Shown here: positions 17,375 to 21,412 of the stretch, piece after piece
How the letters are laid out: every line of letters begins with the position of its first letter
Numbering within the stretch: position 1 is the stretch's first letter
NCBI GenBank assembly: GCA_021807465.1
Contig: JAKBCX010000001.1
Location: 1-21,412 of the forward strand
Reading direction: 5' to 3'
Length of the DNA: 21,412 bases
Source: Pseudomonadota bacterium
GTDB taxonomy: Bacteria; Pseudomonadota; Alphaproteobacteria; Acetobacterales; Acetobacteraceae
Notes under the pieces: generated by a model
Told to the model about the DNA's origin: nothing
Seen by the model: the letters and a program-made list of their open reading frames with translations, nothing else
Database searches by the model: none
Translations under genes and position numbers: made by a program

Positions 17375-18028
17375 ATGAGCGCGCAAGAGATTGACTGGTA
17401 TTTCGACGTCATCTCCCCCTTTGCCTATCTGCAATGGGCGCAGCGCCACCAATTCGCGGCCCAGGCCCGGCTGCGGCCCCTTCCCATTGTGCTGGGCGCG
17501 CTGCTGAGCCATTGGGAGCAGAAAGGCCCGGCGGAAATTCCCCCTAAGCGCCTGCATACCTACCGGCGCTGCCAATGGTATGCCGGGCAGCTTGGCATAC
17601 CCTTCCGCTTTCCGCCCGCGCATCCGTTCAACCCCATTGCCGCTTTGCGCCTCATCGTGGCGTGCGGCGCCTCCGAGCAGGCGGTGGATGTTGTGCTGGG
17701 CGCGGTATTTGCCGGGGGGCGGGATGTGGCGGACATAACGGTGCTGGAAGAACTGGGCAGCACCTTGGGCGTGAACGATGTTGCCGCCGCCATCAGCCAG
17801 CCCGAGGTAAAAGCGCAACTGCGTGCCAACACCGATGCCGCCATCGCCCGAGGCCTGTTCGGCGTGCCCACGGCGGCTGTGGGTGGCGAGCTGTTCTGGG
17901 GCGAGGATTCTACAAAAATGCTGCTGGATTATCTCGAAAACCCGGCACTGTTTGCGGTGCCGGAAATGAAGCGGTTGGAAGAGCTGCCGGCGGGGGTGTG
18001 GCGGGATGTGGGGAAGAAGGCGGGGTGA
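17375..18028 (+). CDS. 2-hydroxychromene-2-carboxylate isomerase family protein (DsbA-fold, kappa-GST-like)
   Basis: A 217-residue thioredoxin/DsbA-superfamily protein. Characterised members isomerise 2-hydroxychromene-2-carboxylate with glutathione in naphthalene breakdown, but many relatives occur where no such pathway exists. The N-terminal WYFDVISPFAYLQW motif places Ser14 at the glutathione-activating position. The C-terminal GLFGVPTAAVGGELFWGED matches the cis-proline region and the family's F-W-G-x-D signature. I chose the ATG at 17375 because the motif begins eight residues later; a GAGG lies about 10 bases upstream. It lies 53 bases after pdxJ on the same strand. With no aromatic-ring genes around, its role here may be general glutathione chemistry. 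Confidence 0.85.
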   Translation: MSAQEIDWYFDVISPFAYLQWAQRHQFAAQARLRPLPIVLGALLSHWEQKGPAEIPPKRLHTYRRCQWYAGQLGIPFRFPPAHPFNPIAALRLIVACGASEQAVDVVLGAVFAGGRDVADITVLEELGSTLGVNDVAAAISQPEVKAQLRANTDAAIARGLFGVPTAAVGGELFWGEDSTKMLLDYLENPALFAVPEMKRLEELPAGVWRDVGKKAG

Positions 18029-18060
18029 GGTAAGGCTGGAATGGTTTGGAGGCCGACTGC

Positions 18061-18105
18061 GGTCCTACCCAGACATAGGGCGATGGCACGCCGAATCCTA
18101 GGACC
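18061..18105. repeat. 7-base inverted repeat with 31-base spacer
   Basis: GGTCCTA (18061-18067) and TAGGACC (18099-18105) are perfect reverse complements. They could form a hairpin in RNA about 33 bases after the stop of the DsbA-fold gene, or be a scar of a mobile or recombination event. No T-run follows, so it is not a standard terminator. Confidence 0.4.
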
Positions 18106-18267
18106 AGTCATTCGCCGGCGTCGGCCTGCAACGGCTTTCCGCCCAACTACGACATCCTCCGGTTCAAGCGGCGTGCGCGAAAGCGGCCGTTTATCATCGG
18201 GCTTGAGATACCGAGATATAACGAGAGGCATGCACTTGAGGAAGTACCGGAGGACGAAGATGTAGAC

Positions 18268-18286
18268 CGGGCAACGCCCGTATTTT
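18268..18286 (+). terminator. Possible short intrinsic terminator before the ATPase gene
   Basis: CGGGC-AAC-GCCCG followed by TATTTT makes a five-pair GC stem with a three-base loop and a short T-rich tail. It would shield the ATPase gene from upstream read-through. The stem is short and the T-tract imperfect. Confidence 0.35.
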
Positions 18287-18340
18287 GGCATATATGCAGG
18301 GAGGAGTACGGATCAGCGTATAAATCTGAAGGATCCCGGG

Positions 18341-20641
18341 ATGAGCGAGAAAATCGAGCAGGGCTTATCGGCTGCGGAAGCCGCAAGGTTGTTGCAGCGG
18401 TTCGGAGCGAATGCCGTTGCCGGCACTTCGGAAAGTTGGCTGCATGCGCTGGCGGCGAAGCTTTGGGCGCCACTGCCCTGGATGCTGGAAGCGACGATTC
18501 TGCTAGAGTTGTTTCTCGGCCACGGGCCGCAGGCCCTGATAATTTCGGTACTGCTGATGTTCAACGCCGTTCTGGGAATGACCCAGGAGGCCCGCGCCAA
18601 GGATGCGGTGGCGGCGCTGAGGCAGACGCTCGCGGTTAGGGCCTCGGTCCGGCGCGATGGCCTCTGGACACGCATCGATGCGTCCGGCCTGGTACCCGGA
18701 GATCTGGTGAAACTGGCGCTTGGCGCGGTGGCACCCGCCGACATCAAACTCGCCGCTGGCAGCGTGCTGGTAGACCAATCAATGTTAACGGGGGAATCTC
18801 TGCCCGTGGAACGCAAACCAGGGGAACTGGCCTACGCCGGCGCGATGATCCGCCAAGGGGAAGCGACGGGGATTGTGGTGGCGACTGGCGCGCGTACCTA
18901 TTTCGGCAAGACCGCCTCGCTGGTGCAGGATGCACACGGCGTCAGTGGCGAGCAGCGCGCGGTGCTGGCGGTGGTGCGGGACCTTGCCTTGGTCAACGGT
19001 GTCGTTGTGTTGGCGATGCTCGTCTATGCGCATGCGATCGGCCGGACATTCGATGAAACCGTGCCGTTGCTGCTGACTGCGCTGCTCGCCTCGATTCCGG
19101 TGGCGCTACCTTCAACCTTCACGCTTGCAGCCGCGCTTTCGGCACGGCGGCTCGTACGTGGGTCCGTGCTGCCCACCAGGCTTGCCGCAATTAACGAGGC
19201 GGCGACAATGAGCCTGCTTTGCTCGGACAAGACCGGCACACTGACGCAGAATGCGCTGTCGATTCAAAAAATCGTGGGTTTCGGTGGCGTCGCCGAGGAT
19301 GCTGTGCTGGCGGCGGCTGCCGCTGCGTCGTCGGAGGGCGGTGATCCGGTCGATCAGGTGATTATCGACGCCACACGGGCACGGCGCGTGGCCGTTCCCG
19401 TTCCCGCGCATTTTGAGCCCTTCGATCCGGCCCGGAAATACGCCGAAGCACGGCTTGCAGACGGCGATCTGCTCCGTAAAGGAGCGCTCGGGGCACTGAT
19501 ATCCGTGCCGCTATCCGCTGAACAAGAGAATGCCCAGAAACATCTCACCGAGGCGGGCTGTAGGGTACTTGCCGTAACCCGGACCAATGCCACCACGACC
19601 GTTCTGCTCGGATTGCTCGGCCTTGCCGACCCGCCTCGCGAGGACGCGGCGAGCCTGATCTCGGCCTTGCACGATCTTGGCGTACGCGTGGTCATGGTAA
19701 CGGGCGATGCGCCGGAGACCGCCGCGGTCATTGCCAAAGCCGTTGGGATCACTGGTGGAGTCTGTGATTCGGCGGCGCTGGAGAAACTCTCCGCGCCAGA
19801 CGATTACAGCGTGTTTGCCGGCGTGTTCCCGGAACAGAAATTTCGTTTGGTAAAGCTGTTTCAACGAGATGGCCATGTGGTCGGTATGTGCGGCGATGGC
19901 ACTAACGACGCTCCGGCACTGCGTCAGGCGCAAATGGGGATCGCTGTCTCAACGGCAACCGATGTCGCCAAGGCAGCGGCGGGGTTGGTGCTGACATCGC
20001 CGGGGCTGGCCGGCATCCTGGATGCGATCCGTGAGGGGCGCGCGGCCTTCCACCGCATCCGAACCTATACACTCTCGATGGTGGTACGAAAAATCGCGTT
20101 TGTGCTCTATCTTGCCCTGGGTCTGGTCATCACCGGGCATGCGGTACTGACACCGCTGCTGATGGTGTTGCTGCTGATCGTTAATGATTTCCTGACCATG
20201 GCGATCACCACGGATCGTGCTTTGCCCTCGTCCCATCCCCAGCATTGGCGAATTGGCAGGATCATCGGCGAAGGTGGAATTTACGGGCTGGCAACGCTTG
20301 GCTATGCCACGCTGATGCTGCAAATCGGCCGTGGCTTTTGGCATTTGCCGCTCGCGGAGATTCGGACACTTTCGTTTTTGACCCTGATGCTGGCGATCCA
20401 GGCGAGCGTCTATGTCATCCGCGAAGAACGCTGGTTCTGGTCGTCAGCGCCGGGCATTTGGTTGACGGGCGCGACAGCCGCTATGGTTGCCTTCAGCCTT
20501 TTTGTTGCAGGGTTCGGTATATTGATGGCACCGCTTAGTTGGAATATTCTGGGTATAATTATAGCCAGTGTTTTCCTTTTCACTTTTCTGCTCGACCTTC
20601 TGAAACGTACTGTTGGCCTGGTTAAGAGCCAGATATTATAG
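18341..20641 (+). CDS. P-type ATPase, probable plasma-membrane proton pump (P3A type)
   Basis: A 766-residue ATP-driven cation pump of the inner membrane. Membrane segments are visible at about 43-61, 64-82, 214-235, 243-268, 580-600, 602-622, 640-660, 672-692, 705-727 and 733-757. The actuator domain carries TGES (150-153). The phosphorylation site is Asp296 in CSDKTGTLTQN, nucleotide binding includes Lys380 (RKGALG), and the hinge is GDGTNDAPAL (518-527). M4 reads SIPVALP (251-257). M6 has LLIVNDFLTMAITTDRALPS with Asp616 at the place of the proton-carrying Asp684 of plant AHA2; these two features point to H+ rather than Ca2+, K+ or heavy metals. There is no metal-binding N-terminal domain and no long autoinhibitory tail. 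AAGGAT lies 6 bases before the ATG. The gene stands alone, and its sequence style differs from the neighbours, suggesting acquisition. It could export protons in acidic surroundings. Confidence 0.9.
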   Translation: MSEKIEQGLSAAEAARLLQRFGANAVAGTSESWLHALAAKLWAPLPWMLEATILLELFLGHGPQALIISVLLMFNAVLGMTQEARAKDAVAALRQTLAVRASVRRDGLWTRIDASGLVPGDLVKLALGAVAPADIKLAAGSVLVDQSMLTGESLPVERKPGELAYAGAMIRQGEATGIVVATGARTYFGKTASLVQDAHGVSGEQRAVLAVVRDLALVNGVVVLAMLVYAHAIGRTFDETVPLLLTALLASIPVALPSTFTLAAALSARRLVRGSVLPTRLAAINEAATMSLLCSDKTGTLTQNALSIQKIVGFGGVAEDAVLAAAAAASSEGGDPVDQVIIDATRARRVAVPVPAHFEPFDPARKYAEARLADGDLLRKGALGALISVPLSAEQENAQKHLTEAGCRVLAVTRTNATTTVLLGLLGLADPPREDAASLISALHDLGVRVVMVTGDAPETAAVIAKAVGITGGVCDSAALEKLSAPDDYSVFAGVFPEQKFRLVKLFQRDGHVVGMCGDGTNDAPALRQAQMGIAVSTATDVAKAAAGLVLTSPGLAGILDAIREGRAAFHRIRTYTLSMVVRKIAFVLYLALGLVITGHAVLTPLLMVLLLIVNDFLTMAITTDRALPSSHPQHWRIGRIIGEGGIYGLATLGYATLMLQIGRGFWHLPLAEIRTLSFLTLMLAIQASVYVIREERWFWSSAPGIWLTGATAAMVAFSLFVAGFGILMAPLSWNILGIIIASVFLFTFLLDLLKRTVGLVKSQIL

Positions 20642-20808
20642 GCACTCAACTATCGGCCGATAGATGCCAGTGGGCCGGGTTAGGGAAGGCTCGCTCTTCA
20701 TCATCAGCTGCCATTCCGCTCCCGCCCCGAACCGGTGGTACGGGATGCCCGATAAGCAATAACCGTCTCAGGAACGGATAGGCAGCAATCCCCCAACCCA
20801 GACTCCCC
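20642..20808. other. 167-base gap after the ATPase gene
   Basis: No gene is visible. The stretch lies between the ends of two convergent units and holds the 14-base palindrome at 20650-20663. I see no T-tract terminator. Confidence 0.5.
20650..20663. repeat. Perfect 14-base palindrome just after the ATPase stop codon
   Basis: CTATCGGCCGATAG is perfectly self-complementary and starts 9 bases after the ATPase stop. With no unpaired centre it would form only a strained hairpin, and no U-run follows. A protein-binding site, a processing element or chance are all possible. Confidence 0.4.
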
Positions 20809-21207
20809 CTACGCCACCAAAAACTGCAACGTCGCCGCCCCGATCATCTTCCCTGAATGCGGTTGCCACGCCTGCGACCGCACATTGGCAAAACGCCTGG
20901 TGCGTGAAACAATTTCGGCGCTCGCAACGCAATCCCGCAATTCCGGCGAGGCCAGATACTCAATCGTGCAGCTAAAAACCTGTGGCACTTTCCCCGCTCC
21001 CGCCTCAGCCATCAGCCATGCCGAAGCGGTGAGGTGCAGCAGCGCGCCCACCACCCCGCCATGCAGCGCGGGCACAAGCGGGTTGCCGATTAAATGGTCA
21101 GCGAACGGCAAATGCCCGCGCAGCCCTTCATCCTCCTGCCGCAGTTCAAACCCCAGCATCCGCACATAAGGCAGCGCCAGCAGCGGCGCGAAATTATCCC
21201 CGTTCAT
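20809..21207 (-). CDS. PaaI-family hotdog-fold thioesterase-like protein
   Basis: A 132-residue single hotdog domain of the PaaI type, a family hydrolysing acyl-CoA thioesters. The motif region NPLVPALHGGVVGALLHLTASAWLM has the HGG start of the long active-site helix (His49-Gly50-Gly51). The position of the catalytic aspartate of PaaI proteins (HGG plus seven residues) is His58, so activity may be reduced or altered. Strands FSCTIEYLASPE, CVASAEIVSRTRRFANVRSQAW and MIGAATLQFLVA complete the fold. Its ATG overlaps the stop of the upstream thioesterase gene in an ATGA (21204-21207), so the two are translationally coupled and may form a hetero-oligomer. Confidence 0.85.
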   Translation of the reverse strand: MNGDNFAPLLALPYVRMLGFELRQEDEGLRGHLPFADHLIGNPLVPALHGGVVGALLHLTASAWLMAEAGAGKVPQVFSCTIEYLASPELRDCVASAEIVSRTRRFANVRSQAWQPHSGKMIGAATLQFLVA

Positions 21208-21412
21208 GCGGAAGCCTTTTTCATGCTAATCACCGCGAAGCTGGCAGTGGAAATGGCCAGCGGGTCGCGCTTATCTCCCTCATGCGCTACGGCGCGCACA
21301 GTGGCGGTGTTTTCATCAATCCGCAGCACCTCTGCCTCGCAGCGCACGGTGGCACCTTTGGTGCTCTTGCGCATAAAGTCCACGCGCAAATCCAGCGTGG
21401 CGGTGCGGTAGC
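21204..21412 (-). CDS. PaaI-family hotdog thioesterase, N-terminus cut by window edge
   Basis: Only the last 68 or so residues are visible, entering the window in frame. TATLDLRVDFMRKSTKG is the central strand motif of PaaI thioesterases, followed by CEAEVLRIDENTATVRAVAH and the final strand ISTASFAVISM. The HGG active-site helix lies outside the window, so I cannot say whether this copy keeps the catalytic aspartate that its downstream partner lacks. The stop overlaps the next start by 4 bases. Confidence 0.82.
   Translation of the reverse strand, partial: YRTATLDLRVDFMRKSTKGATVRCEAEVLRIDENTATVRAVAHEGDKRDPLAISTASFAVISMKKASA

Larger units (their letters stand above)
18029..18340. other. 312-base stretch without a clear gene, upstream of the H+-ATPase
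   Basis: No convincing gene with a start codon is present. The stretch contains an inverted repeat (18061-18105), a small hairpin with a T-rich tail (18268-18286), and a TATAAA (18319-18324) before the ATPase ribosome binding site AAGGAT (18329-18334). From 18079 one plus-strand frame stays open across the whole stretch. It has protein-like composition: a basic run FKRRARKRPF and an acidic run EEVPEDEDV. It has no start codon and could be a gene remnant. I do not recognise it. Confidence 0.5.

Noticed and set aside
18041..18265. Small basic protein gene upstream of the ATPase
   Set aside because: The translation is Arg/Thr/Ser-rich without a domain and has no clear ribosome binding site.
18341..20641. 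Heavy-metal (P1B), K+ (Kdp) or Ca2+ (P2A) transporting ATPase
   Set aside because: There is no CPC motif or metal-binding N-terminus and no Kdp partner genes; SIPVALP in M4 and the NDxxTMAI region in M6 match proton pumps better.

Overview
The window is GC-rich and densely coded, with many 1-4 base gene overlaps. It looks like chromosome from an alphaproteobacterium. The ppiC-argJ pair, the lpd-pdxJ pair and the overall style suggest Rhodospirillales/Acetobacteraceae, perhaps an acidophile because of a P3A-type proton-pump ATPase. The taxonomic guess is inference only. I found no tRNA, rRNA, CRISPR array or intact insertion sequence.

Region 1 (1-7341) is an accessory catabolic block for CoA thioesters. 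On the minus strand, a tandem-domain CaiB/BaiF CoA-transferase is followed by a crotonase cut by the window edge. Divergent from them, a GntR/FCD regulator overlaps a second, unusual crotonase by 4 bases, followed by an aldo/keto reductase. Facing these are an SDR dehydrogenase and a SnoaL/NTF2-like protein. Together this resembles a regulated pathway that activates a carboxylic acid as its CoA thioester and reshapes it by oxidoreduction and crotonase chemistry. I cannot name the substrate. The second crotonase lacks both classical catalytic glutamates, and the first half of the CoA-transferase lacks the catalytic aspartate.

Region 2 (7342-10922) has an exported transglutaminase-like protein, the broken N-terminus of a bestrophin-family channel on the opposite strand, a periplasmic parvulin prolyl isomerase, and argJ of arginine biosynthesis, which overlaps the isomerase gene by one base.

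Region 3 (10963-15091) is an envelope-stress type locus. A minus-strand operon encodes an HtrA/Deg protease, an OmpR-type response regulator and its histidine kinase. Divergent from it is a yqjD-yqjE-like pair of small membrane proteins, with a perfect 12-base palindrome next to the yqjD-like ribosome binding site.

Region 4 (15209-18028) is a housekeeping run: dihydrolipoyl dehydrogenase (lpd), pyridoxine 5'-phosphate synthase (pdxJ, 1 base after lpd) and a DsbA-fold 2-hydroxychromene-2-carboxylate isomerase/kappa-GST-like protein.

Region 5 (18029-21412) holds a single-gene P-type H+-ATPase flanked by 312-base and 167-base stretches without clear genes. Its sequence style differs from its neighbours, so it may be an acquired cassette. 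Two overlapping PaaI/hotdog thioesterase genes on the minus strand close the window, the upstream one truncated by the edge.
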